A stretch of DNA of 6,910 nucleotides from assembly GCA_943329105.2 (NCBI GenBank), contig CALQCP020000122.1, forward strand, positions 1-6,910, given 5' to 3'. The stretch comes from Chitinophaga pinensis. Its GTDB lineage: Bacteria; Planctomycetota; Phycisphaerae; Phycisphaerales; SM1A02. Below, in pieces: positions 1 to 6,799 of the stretch. Made by a program: the position numbers and the translations under genes. The notes below the pieces were generated by a model. It did not search any database and was not told the origin of the DNA. It worked only from the letters and a program-made list of their open reading frames with translations. Position 1 is the first letter of the stretch, and every line of letters starts with the position of its first letter.

Positions 1-1056
1 ATGCCATCCGTACCGGACCGATCCATGCACTCCTCTTTAGACCCAATGCCGCACATTCCAAGTGACAGCCTGTTGGCCACCGCGATTGCCGCCGTGGTTC
101 CCGCGCTTCCCGCAGCCCGACTCTTGGGCGAGACGTTGTCATCAGTGCCGCCCATTCAAAAGGGCGACGGTTCGCCCGTCACCGCTGCTGACTACGTGTT
201 GCAAGCGCTGGTGGTGGCAGGACTGCGCGCTCGCTCCGCGGACGGACGCGTTCCGCTGTTCGGAGAAGAGCACGCTGATGTGTTGGCCAGCAGCGGGCGC
301 CCCGACGTTGAGCGTCTGGTAGTGGATGCCATTCGCAGCATGCTCGGCTGGCGCGATCGCGCTGCGGCACTGCGCATGATTGATGGTGATGCTCCACGCG
401 TTGGCGAGCCGTACTGGACGATCGACCCAATTGATGGAACGAAAGGATTTCTTCTGGGCATGCAGTGCTCAGTGTGCTTGGCGCGCATTGAAGGAAGCCG
501 CACCACCGTGGGTGTGTTGGGCTGCCCGCGCATGGGTCCGCGTGGTGACATGGCAGTGCACACTGATGGACCGGGTGTGATCTACGCGGCAGCGCGTGAC
601 ATGGGAGCGTTCGAATGCGATGCTTCGGGTGCCGTGCAATCGCGATTGACGCTCAACCCGTGGAACGGATCGGCTCCGCGTTGGGCGCGTTCACTGAATC
701 GCAGTAAGAGTGCCGTACCTTCACGGCTCGAGCCATGCATTGCGGCACTTGGCCCGTTCACCAATCAAGAGATGGACAGCCAGTGCAAATACGCGCTGCT
801 TGCGCGCGGCGATGCGGATTTGGTGATACGGATGCCGCGCGCGCCCGGACATTCGGAGTGCATCTGGGATCACGCATCCGGCACGCTGATTGCCGAGGTA
901 GCGGGCGCGTGCATCACCGACGCGCACGGGCGCGAACTTGATTTCTCGCACGGCGAAACGCTCGCTGCGAACGTCGGCATCGTGTGTACGGCCCGCGGCT
1001 TGGAAGCGCGTGTATTGCCAGCGCTGGCGGCGCTCGCGGGAGCGGTGCCAGCGTGA
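1..1056 (+). CDS. HAL2/CysQ-type 3'(2'),5'-bisphosphate nucleotidase (inositol monophosphatase superfamily)
   Basis: Likely hydrolyses 3'-phosphoadenosine 5'-phosphate (PAP) to AMP and phosphate in the cytoplasm, clearing the by-product of sulfate assimilation and sulfotransferase reactions. The 351-residue product has the full Mg-dependent, lithium-sensitive phosphatase pattern. KGDGSPVTAADY lies at residues 54-65, GEE at 88-90, WTIDPIDGTKGF at 139-150 and WDHASG at 289-294. Metal ligands would be E89/E90, D142, D145 and D290. The block MDSQCKYALLARGDADLVIR at 258-277 is more typical of the HAL2/PAP-phosphatase branch than of inositol monophosphatases. The ATG is the first codon of the window, so a start further upstream cannot be excluded; the first 20 or so residues look non-conserved. 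The TGA overlaps the next gene's ATG by one base, which suggests an operon with coupled translation. Family assignment is firm; the exact substrate is inferred. Confidence 0.9.
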   Translation: MPSVPDRSMHSSLDPMPHIPSDSLLATAIAAVVPALPAARLLGETLSSVPPIQKGDGSPVTAADYVLQALVVAGLRARSADGRVPLFGEEHADVLASSGRPDVERLVVDAIRSMLGWRDRAAALRMIDGDAPRVGEPYWTIDPIDGTKGFLLGMQCSVCLARIEGSRTTVGVLGCPRMGPRGDMAVHTDGPGVIYAAARDMGAFECDASGAVQSRLTLNPWNGSAPRWARSLNRSKSAVPSRLEPCIAALGPFTNQEMDSQCKYALLARGDADLVIRMPRAPGHSECIWDHASGTLIAEVAGACITDAHGRELDFSHGETLAANVGIVCTARGLEARVLPALAALAGAVPA

Positions 1057-2057
1057 TGGCGCCCAAGCCAACACGTCAGCCGATGACCGGGTGGGCGTTT
1101 GCACTGGCGGTGATGGTGGTGCTGCCCGTGTCACTCATTGCCGCTATCTGGATCGCCGCGCAGATTGCACGTGATCAGTGGGTCTGGAGCCAGTGCGTGT
1201 TCTGGGTGCCGGCGTGGCTTATGTTCGTGGTGTTTGCTTTCGGCGCGTGGGTGGCGCGGCGATCATTTGCAACGCCGTTGCCAGCGCGCGCCTTGTGTAT
1301 TGCACTGACTGCCGTAGCGACCTGGAGCGCGGCGCGATTCCTTCGACATGATGTTGGTTGGCAACCAGTAGCGGCCACTGCCACGTCTGACGATGTGGTG
1401 ATTACTCACTGGAATCCGCAGTGGCCGGGCGACAATGCGCTGGCGTGTGGTCGCGCGCTCGCTGGGGTGATTGGCGATGTGGCAGTCATCAGTAGCCCAG
1501 GCTCCATGTTCCGATCAGCTGCTCGTGACGAGTGGCTGCCGGATGACATGCGCAGCGTTGACCTTGGAGTTGTTGCCATTGCTTCGCGCCTGCCTATCTT
1601 GGAGTGCCGCGTCCTGTGTCATGAATCGATGGCGCGCATCGGTACGGTGTGGCTCGCGTGGATGGTGGTGCAGTCACCAACCGGGGCGCCGATTCACATT
1701 CTTGCCGTTGACATGCCATCGGCGCCCTGGGTGGCGCGCGGTCGATTGGCGAACGCTTTGCATGATGTGCTGCGACGCGTGGCGTTGCCCGCGGCGCCCG
1801 ATGTTGTTCTGGGTGATTTCAATTGCACGCCCGGCAGTTGGGTGATCGCCGAACTTGCCAACGGTTGTAGTCCCGCCCCGCCATGGCGCGCGAGTGGTTG
1901 GCTGTGCACCTTTGAACGCCCGTGGGCGCTGTTGCGGATCGATCAGATGCTGGCAGGTGAGCGGCTCGCGTGGCGCGGATATCGCACCTTTGACTTGGGA
2001 TTTAGCGAACACCGGGCGCAGCAAGGTGTGCTGACGAATCCGCGTCTTGACAAGTAG
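1056..2057 (+). CDS. Membrane-anchored endonuclease/exonuclease/phosphatase (EEP) family protein with altered active site
   Basis: The 333-residue product has an N-terminal membrane part and a C-terminal EEP-fold part. Three hydrophobic stretches lie at about residues 12-37, 45-66 and 76-95. Recognisable EEP landmarks are HWN at 118-120, LGDFNCTPGSW at 252-262, LRIDQ at 293-297 and SEHR at 317-320. This resembles bacterial membrane-linked EEP proteins that cleave phosphodiesters or phosphomonoesters in nucleic acids or lipids; the substrate here is unknown. Several usual catalytic positions differ: the strand that normally ends in QE reads VISSP (144-148), the usual TH reads VD (218-219), IDH reads IDQ and SDH reads SEH. 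The ATG at 1056 was chosen because it overlaps the phosphatase stop by one base. A GTG at 984 in the same frame would add 24 residues buried in the upstream gene and is unlikely. No close Shine-Dalgarno is seen, so translation is probably coupled. Activity is uncertain. Confidence 0.75.
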   Translation: MAPKPTRQPMTGWAFALAVMVVLPVSLIAAIWIAAQIARDQWVWSQCVFWVPAWLMFVVFAFGAWVARRSFATPLPARALCIALTAVATWSAARFLRHDVGWQPVAATATSDDVVITHWNPQWPGDNALACGRALAGVIGDVAVISSPGSMFRSAARDEWLPDDMRSVDLGVVAIASRLPILECRVLCHESMARIGTVWLAWMVVQSPTGAPIHILAVDMPSAPWVARGRLANALHDVLRRVALPAAPDVVLGDFNCTPGSWVIAELANGCSPAPPWRASGWLCTFERPWALLRIDQMLAGERLAWRGYRTFDLGFSEHRAQQGVLTNPRLDK

Positions 2058-2137
2058 ACATCGCTACTGATTGCCGGTTGCGCGTTGCGGTGGTGCTGGT
2101 GTCCCAAGCGCGCCGATGGCTGCGCGGCATTGCTGCG

Positions 2138-2959
2138 TCAGGGGCCTTCAGGTGGCTGCTGCGGGTTGATGTCATCCCAGATGATGTCGAAGGCTGCCGA
2201 TGATGCACCCGCGAGTGTCACATTGTCCGGAATGCGGTTGCGCAACTGATTGCCCGTGTCAGCCCACCACTCGATGCTGAGGTCAGCCATCATTCGGTTG
2301 AGACCGGTTTCGTGATTGAAATCGGAACGGGTTCGCAGTCCATCGGTGAGGAGGAGAACGTCACTGCCGGAGTCGATGGTGATGGCTGTATCACGAGTCG
2401 CGGGCAGTCCTGCGCCCACCTGCCGACGGATGTGCCCGGAGTAGTGATAGTTCGTATAGATCTGTACCTGCTCACTCGCCGAGTCCTTACTTGCGTAGTC
2501 GTCTGCGTAGCGACCAAAGGAATGGTCGCCGTGATGGCTTGGGCAGTAGAGGCATTGGCAGTTGCCAAGGTATCCACCCTTCACCAAGAGTCCCAATCCA
2601 TCCCAACCAGCGTTGCCCGGTAGGCCGCCGTCCTGCAAGCGTGAGGCCATCAACTCTCGTCGCAGCGGGTTCGTGCCCTCGGCATTGAAGCTCGGTGGAA
2701 TCCGGCTGTTTGACTGCATGCCGTATGCCACGGTCGCTGTGCCAACCTGACGCTCGTTGGATTGGCAGTTGAGTTTGCACGACGTCTCCCGTGCTGCGCG
2801 CAGCGATGGCAGCAGGATGCCGCACAACACTGCGACGATACCCATGCAGACGATCAGTTCAATGACGGTGAAGGCACGCTGCGAGGCGAATGCACCGCTC
2901 GCGCCGGTGCGAGACGGCTGATGGAACAACGAATATGGGAGACCTGTCTTCTTGGTCAT
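2138..2959 (-). CDS. Type II secretion-like pseudopilin with degenerate H-X9-DG motif
   Basis: A 273-residue prepilin-like protein. After a 29-residue basic leader comes RAFTVIELIV (28-37) and one hydrophobic helix to about residue 51, then LLPSLRAARE. This is the class III signal read by prepilin peptidase, with predicted cut between A29 and F30 and the conserved mature Glu5 at E34. Position -1 is Ala instead of the usual Gly, which I recall as common in planctomycete pilins. The C-terminal part has H216, nine residues, then D226-L, matching the planctomycete H-X9-DG pattern except that Gly is Leu. A CQCLYCP cluster at 134-140 may bind metal or form disulfides. The product would sit in the inner membrane with a periplasmic domain and join a pilus or secretion pseudopilus; no machinery genes are nearby. 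The ATG at 2959 gives a normal leader; the frame stays open to 3097, but that adds a non-leader-like segment. No clear Shine-Dalgarno is seen. Confidence 0.82.
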   Translation of the reverse strand: MTKKTGLPYSLFHQPSRTGASGAFASQRAFTVIELIVCMGIVAVLCGILLPSLRAARETSCKLNCQSNERQVGTATVAYGMQSNSRIPPSFNAEGTNPLRRELMASRLQDGGLPGNAGWDGLGLLVKGGYLGNCQCLYCPSHHGDHSFGRYADDYASKDSASEQVQIYTNYHYSGHIRRQVGAGLPATRDTAITIDSGSDVLLLTDGLRTRSDFNHETGLNRMMADLSIEWWADTGNQLRNRIPDNVTLAGASSAAFDIIWDDINPQQPPEGP

Positions 2960-3143
2960 CACGTAGTTCGCAGAGGGCTGGGAGGGCACGCACAGCAGCA
3001 GCCATGTGTAGTTTGCCACCATCTGAGCGAAACTCAATCGAAATCTGAACGAATTCTGGCGGAATAGCGTCTCAATCCCCGAGAGTCGGAGGCACACTCT
3101 GTGTTGTCGGCCCTATCAATGCGCCTTGTGGAAGGGAGAACCC
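2960..3143. promoter_or_regulatory. Divergent intergenic region between pseudopilin and sigma factor genes
   Basis: This 184-base gap must hold the promoters for both the minus-strand pseudopilin and the plus-strand sigma operon. The part around 3025-3065 is richer in A and T than its surroundings. A GGAATA at 3061-3066 followed by AGTC at 3084-3087 faintly resembles an ECF-type -35/-10 pair upstream of the sigma gene, which would fit autoregulation. The spacing and match are too weak to call a promoter. No convincing sigma-70 promoter was found on either strand by eye. Confidence 0.35.
3133..3138 (+). promoter_or_regulatory. Ribosome binding site that sets the sigma factor TTG start
   Basis: AGGGAG lies five bases before the TTG at 3144. 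This is the only good Shine-Dalgarno near the beginning of the sigma frame. It supports the TTG at 3144 over the TTG at 3126 (which would contain the site) and over the ATG at 3177, which would cut into the start of sigma domain 2. Confidence 0.6.
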
Positions 3144-3728
3144 TTGGAACCTGCTGAACATGATGACTGGCTCTTGATGCAGAAGGTCGGCGAGGGCGAC
3201 GAAGCGGCCATGGCGGAGCTGTACGACCGCTTTGTGGGGCTCGTTTACAAGACATCCCGGCAAATGATGCCCTCCCGAGCAGAGGCTGAGGACGCGGTTC
3301 AGGAGACCTTTATTCGTCTGTGGCAGACCGCGGACCGGTTTGACCCCAATCGCGCCAAATTGGTGACGTGGGTCATGCTGATTTCTCGCCGGCATTTGAT
3401 CGACCGCTTACGTCGTAAGAGTGCCCGCCCGGAGCAATTGGGGCTGGATTCATCGGTCGATTTCCTTGGGCCGGTAGTGATGCCGCCGCGTGATGTGGGT
3501 GGAAATCATGACCTGGAGATTCTGCAACGGCGGGTTGCTGAACTGCCGGAATTGCAGCGAGTGGTGATCGAGCGGACTTACATTCAAGGTTTCACCCTCC
3601 GCGAGGTGAGCGAGCAGCTCAATGCTCCGCTGGGAACGGTGAAAAGCGCCCTCAGCCGAGGGCTTGCTCGGCTCCGCGATCGCCTGATGTCTGATAACAA
3701 AAATCATGGACAAGATTCTTCGGCTTAA
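3144..3728 (+). CDS. ECF-type RNA polymerase sigma factor (SigK-like)
   Basis: A 194-residue sigma-70 family protein of ECF size, with only domains 2 and 4. Domain 2 spans about residues 20-92. It includes AELYDRFVGLVY (24-35), the core-binding AEDAVQETFIRLW (48-60) and the -10 recognition segment ending in HLIDRLRRK (84-92). A linker of about 30 residues leads to domain 4 at 124-182, where the helix-turn-helix runs from GFTLREVSEQL through GTVKSALSRGLARLR and would read the -35 element. The ELYDRF..LVY pattern is like SigK-type ECF factors, which usually pair with RskA-like anti-sigma factors. The next gene fits that partner and begins 55 bases downstream, so the two form an operon. TTG at 3144 is chosen for its Shine-Dalgarno; the open frame reaches a TTG at 3126 (200 residues). 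Regulation is probably by sequestration at the membrane. Target genes are unknown; the divergent pseudopilin is a candidate. Confidence 0.92.
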   Translation: MEPAEHDDWLLMQKVGEGDEAAMAELYDRFVGLVYKTSRQMMPSRAEAEDAVQETFIRLWQTADRFDPNRAKLVTWVMLISRRHLIDRLRRKSARPEQLGLDSSVDFLGPVVMPPRDVGGNHDLEILQRRVAELPELQRVVIERTYIQGFTLREVSEQLNAPLGTVKSALSRGLARLRDRLMSDNKNHGQDSSA

Positions 3729-3772
3729 GGGAGCCGATCGATCGTGGCCTGCGAATGGGTCAACAGTAACAC

Positions 3773-3778
3773 AAGGGG
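3773..3778 (+). promoter_or_regulatory. Ribosome binding site that sets the anti-sigma start
   Basis: AAGGGG lies five bases before the ATG at 3784. The upstream in-frame ATG at 3706, which sits inside the end of the sigma gene, has only A-rich sequence before it. This favours 3784 as the start. A TTG at 3781 immediately before the ATG is a possible alternative with almost the same product. Confidence 0.55.
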
Positions 3779-3783
3779 TTTTG

Positions 3784-4704
3784 ATGCAGTTCAATGATGG
3801 CAACAATTACAGTGACCGAATGACACCAGAAGCGGGGCGTGGGCCCGACTTGCGAGCACTTGCCGTGCTCGACGCCTTGGGCTTGCTCGATGATGTCGAT
3901 GCGGCGCAATTTGATCGCGCGTTCCGTGATTCGCCAGCAGCGCTGCAGGCGGAGTTGCGGGTCATCCAGGCGGCGGCGGTTGCTGACCCGGCGTTCCTGT
4001 CCACAGAAGAGCCGTCCGCCGAACTGAAGTTACAGACGCTGACGCGGGTGATGACCGCCGTTGAGCAGCAAGAATCACAGTTTGCACCGATCGCCCTGAT
4101 TGGACGGATGGCATCGCGCGGTAGTCGTCGCGTGGCACGTTCGGTCGACACCAAGGACTTGGTTGAGCAGGCCATGGAACTCGCTGCCCTCCGCAAGGAT
4201 GTCGAGCGGTTCACCGTCAGTTCGTACTACTGGCGTGCAGCCTCGATCGCATTGACTGCGGCGTTAACGGTGGCGTTGGTGTTCCAGTTACTCAACAGTG
4301 GCTTTGCGCTGAAGGTTTCGGAGTATGCGCTGGGTAATGCGTCGCCGAATCAGATCTTTGAATCCCTGGATCACCCGGGTGCACTGGCACGGTTTGAGAG
4401 GGCTAGCTTCCTGCGCGGGCTAAGCAGCAAGGATGGAGCCGCCACCACCGCGTTCGGCACATTGACTTTGTTTGTGGACACCAAGGACGGATCCGTGATG
4501 GGCATTGCGATTGGTGTGAAAACAGGCATGTACACCTTGCGGCATCGATCGGACACCGATGTCATCACCAATGTTGGATCGTTCGCGGCGAGGCACCAAA
4601 TTTGGGGTACAGAATTCACCCTCGCCTCTGACGATGCGCGTCTACTGAATTCCGGAACCATGGAACTGGTCGACAGTGCCGGCGTCGTCGTCATGAGCAG
4701 TTGA
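3784..4704 (+). CDS. Membrane-anchored RskA-like anti-sigma factor
   Basis: A 306-residue, probably single-pass inner-membrane protein. The N-terminal cytoplasmic part contains PDLRALAVLDALGLLDDVDA (21-40) followed by AQFDRAFRDSPAALQAEL (41-58). This resembles the helical anti-sigma domain of RskA-type proteins, which clamps the sigma factor. No His/Cys zinc motif is present, so it is not a ZAS-type anti-sigma factor. A hydrophobic segment at about 151-170 (RAASIALTAALTVALVFQLL) would cross the membrane. The remaining 135 or so residues would be outside the cytoplasm and are rich in beta-prone stretches (GTLTLFVDTKDGSVMGIAIG), like the RskA C-terminal domain. The place directly after an ECF sigma gene strongly supports the role. 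Release of sigma by regulated proteolysis is known for RskA relatives, but no protease gene is here. The start at 3784 is chosen by its Shine-Dalgarno; the frame also has an ATG at 3706 that overlaps the sigma gene. The sequence match alone is moderate. Confidence 0.72.
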   Translation: MQFNDGNNYSDRMTPEAGRGPDLRALAVLDALGLLDDVDAAQFDRAFRDSPAALQAELRVIQAAAVADPAFLSTEEPSAELKLQTLTRVMTAVEQQESQFAPIALIGRMASRGSRRVARSVDTKDLVEQAMELAALRKDVERFTVSSYYWRAASIALTAALTVALVFQLLNSGFALKVSEYALGNASPNQIFESLDHPGALARFERASFLRGLSSKDGAATTAFGTLTLFVDTKDGSVMGIAIGVKTGMYTLRHRSDTDVITNVGSFAARHQIWGTEFTLASDDARLLNSGTMELVDSAGVVVMSS

Positions 4705-6750
4705 TTACTCGCTGCGGCGGCTCCACTCAAACTCCAGCGGCTCCAGCTCTTGCTGGAGCCGTTCGCGTTCCTGAGTGAGTGTGCGCGACTTTGCGGAATC
4801 CGCGTAGATCTTTGGGTTCATCAGGTCAGCATCGATGGCGCGCGTGCGTGTTTCGATGGCGGTGATACGTGCTTCGATCTGCTCAAGGTTCATGCGCGCA
4901 ATCTTTGGATCGCCCGCAGTGGCACTTGATGATCCCTTTGAACTTCCCGTGCCGTTGGTCTTGTTGTTGGCGGCACCCTTGTTGTTTGCAGGACTATTGG
5001 AACCCGATCCACTCTTTCCGGACGACTCTGGTCTGGTGCGTTGCTCGGTCTTTGCTTTCTCACGATCAGCCGCGGCGCGTTCGACCGCGTCACGCTGCGA
5101 GCGCTCTTCAGCTTCCTTCGCTTCCCATTCATCCCAGCCGCCGTCAAAGTCTCGGGCGTTGCCTTCGCCATCAAGAATCAGCAGGCGATCACAACATGCG
5201 GAGAGAAGCGCTCGATCATGGCTAATCAGGATGAGCGCGCCGTCATAGCCGCCGTCCTTTGGATCCATAGAAAGGGCTGTTTCTAGGCGTTCTGCACTGG
5301 GAATATCCAAGTGGTTAGTCGGTTCATCCAAGACGATCAGGTTGTTGGCAGCGCTGACGATGCCAGCAATCACCATGCGACCACGCTCGCCACCGGAGAG
5401 ATTGCCAACGCATTTCTCTTGCTCAGGTCCAGAAAACAGGAACGCGCCAGCTAAATTGCGCGCCTGCTGCTCACTGGCGCGGAGTCCGCCTTCATTGGAA
5501 GCGATCACTCGCTGCAGGTACTCCCACACGGTGAGCATGGGGTCAATGTGCTCTTGCGTCTGCCGGAAGTAGCCCACCTTGATCTGCGGGCTCACCTTGA
5601 GTTCGCCGGCATCAGGCTGCAGATCGCCAAGCAATGCGCGCACCAGTGTGGTCTTGCCTGCGCCGTTAGGACCAACAATTCCGATACGGTCGAGCGGCTT
5701 GATTGCAAAGTCCAACTCATTGAAGAGGACCTTGTCACCGTAACTCTTCGAAAGTCCCGCGCCACGCATGACATAGTCGCCGACCCGCGGGGCCTTGGGA
5801 AGTTCAAGGCTCATGACATCCAGTTCAGCTGGACGGTCAACCAGCTCATCACGCTTGAAGCGCTCGAGCCGTGTTTCGCGACCGCGCGCCTGCTTGGCTC
5901 GCTGGCCAGCTTTGTACTTCATGATGTACTGCTCTTCGGCGCGGATCTTCCCAAGTTGCTTCTCGTGGCTGCGCTGGCTGTTCATCATGCGCTCGCGTCG
6001 GAGGTTGATGAAATCACGGTAATTGCCGGGATATTCAATGATGCGGCCTTGATCCACTTCAATGATGCGGTGCACCACGGCGTCCAAGAGACGTCGATCA
6101 TGGCTGACTACGAGCACTGCGCCGGGATACTCATTGGCCAGGAAATTCTCTAGCCAGCGGCGTCCTTCGATATCCAAATGGTTGGTTGGTTCATCTAGCA
6201 GCAAGATGTCGGGTTGCTCAAGCAGCAGTCGTGCCAGTCCCACACGCGCGCGCTGGCCACCGGACATCTTGGAAACCAACACCGAGAATTGCTCATCGGT
6301 GAATCCCAGGCCGTGCAGTGTTTCATCAATCTTGTGATCAATGGCGTAACCACCGGCGCGTTCGATCTCTTCTTCGATCTTCACTTGGCGCTTCATCAGC
6401 AGATCGATGTCCGCGTCGGGCTTGGCCATCAACTCGTAAATCTCTTCCATCTGTCGATGCAGGCTGTCAAGATGCTCAAACGCACGCGCGGCAGCATGGC
6501 GAAGCGTGTCCATTGGTTCAAGCTTGGGATCCTGCGCCAAGTAACCAACGCGGGTTCCGCGGGCGAGCGCAAGGGTTCCGAAGTCCACTTGCCACAGACC
6601 GGCGATCAGCTTCATGAGCGTGCTCTTGCCGCCACCGTTGCGGCCGACCAGCCCAACCTTCTCGCCGGGCTCGATCGACACAGTGGCACCGTCGAGCACG
6701 ATGTGGGTGCCGAAGCCGTAACGAACGTTGGTGAGCGTGGCAATAGGCAT
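4705..6750 (-). CDS. ABC-F family ATPase (Uup/YheS-like, ribosome-associated type)
   Basis: A 681-residue soluble protein with two ABC domains and no membrane segments, the ABC-F layout; relatives bind the ribosomal E site and act in translation quality control or antibiotic protection. Domain 1 has Walker A GRNGGGKST (36-44), signature SGGQ (163-166), Walker B ILLLDEP (182-188) and switch His 217. The inter-domain linker at about 245-325 is charged, with KYKAGQRAKQARGRETRLER typical of the segment that contacts P-site tRNA. Domain 2 has Walker A GPNGAGKTT (360-368), signature LSGGE (451-455), Walker B LIVLDEP (471-477) and His 511. Both catalytic Glu residues (187, 476) are intact. A Gly/Ser/Asn-rich spacer (about 572-613) leads to a C-terminal coiled coil (616-676), as in Uup-like members. 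ATG at 6750 begins the typical MPIATLTNVRYGFG; an in-frame ATG at 6792 with a better Shine-Dalgarno comes from the adjoining IS. The subfamily, and any resistance role, cannot be settled by eye. Confidence 0.93.
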   Translation of the reverse strand: MPIATLTNVRYGFGTHIVLDGATVSIEPGEKVGLVGRNGGGKSTLMKLIAGLWQVDFGTLALARGTRVGYLAQDPKLEPMDTLRHAAARAFEHLDSLHRQMEEIYELMAKPDADIDLLMKRQVKIEEEIERAGGYAIDHKIDETLHGLGFTDEQFSVLVSKMSGGQRARVGLARLLLEQPDILLLDEPTNHLDIEGRRWLENFLANEYPGAVLVVSHDRRLLDAVVHRIIEVDQGRIIEYPGNYRDFINLRRERMMNSQRSHEKQLGKIRAEEQYIMKYKAGQRAKQARGRETRLERFKRDELVDRPAELDVMSLELPKAPRVGDYVMRGAGLSKSYGDKVLFNELDFAIKPLDRIGIVGPNGAGKTTLVRALLGDLQPDAGELKVSPQIKVGYFRQTQEHIDPMLTVWEYLQRVIASNEGGLRASEQQARNLAGAFLFSGPEQEKCVGNLSGGERGRMVIAGIVSAANNLIVLDEPTNHLDIPSAERLETALSMDPKDGGYDGALILISHDRALLSACCDRLLILDGEGNARDFDGGWDEWEAKEAEERSQRDAVERAAADREKAKTEQRTRPESSGKSGSGSNSPANNKGAANNKTNGTGSSKGSSSATAGDPKIARMNLEQIEARITAIETRTRAIDADLMNPKIYADSAKSRTLTQERERLQQELEPLEFEWSRRSE
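4738..4761. terminator. Perfect 9-bp hairpin near the convergent gene ends
   Basis: CGGCTCCAG at 4738-4746 and CTGGAGCCG at 4753-4761 are perfect reverse complements around a six-base loop. The hairpin lies 34 bases past the anti-sigma stop and inside the last codons of the ABC-F gene. No T-run follows on either strand, so it is not a textbook intrinsic terminator. It could slow or protect transcripts arriving from the left. It could also be a chance result of the repeated Leu/Glu/Gln codons of the coiled coil. Confidence 0.3.
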
Positions 6751-6762
6751 AGGGGAATCGGG

Positions 6763-6790
6763 TGGACCTGCACACCAATCATGGACACCC
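6763..6790. repeat. Putative terminal inverted repeat of the IS3-family element
   Basis: About 28 bases beginning with TG at 6763, just outside the transposase stop and ending in GGACACCC at 6783-6790. An internal small inverted repeat, ATCATG (6778-6783) and CATGAT (6790-6795), overlaps its inner edge. The partner repeat would lie beyond the window. Confidence 0.65.
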
Positions 6791-6799
6791 ATGATGATC

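Noticed and set aside
192..563. Minus-strand open frame inside the PAP phosphatase gene
   Set aside because: Arg/Ser/Pro-rich shadow translation of a well-supported gene.
984..1055. GTG start at 984 for the EEP gene
   Set aside because: It lies 73 bases inside the upstream gene; the ATG at 1056 overlaps the stop by one base, a common operon arrangement.
2058..2137. Possible terminator between the convergent EEP and pseudopilin genes
   Set aside because: The 80-base gap has short GC-rich inverted matches but no stable stem followed by a T-run.
2960..3097. 46-residue N-terminal extension of the pseudopilin
   Set aside because: It would place a second hydrophobic stretch before the prepilin leader and is not leader-like. 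The ATG at 2959 gives a leader of plausible length.
3735..3744. CGATCGATCG palindrome between the sigma and anti-sigma genes
   Set aside because: A perfect 10-base palindrome but simple repeat-like, with no second copy at a regulatory position. It is likely chance.
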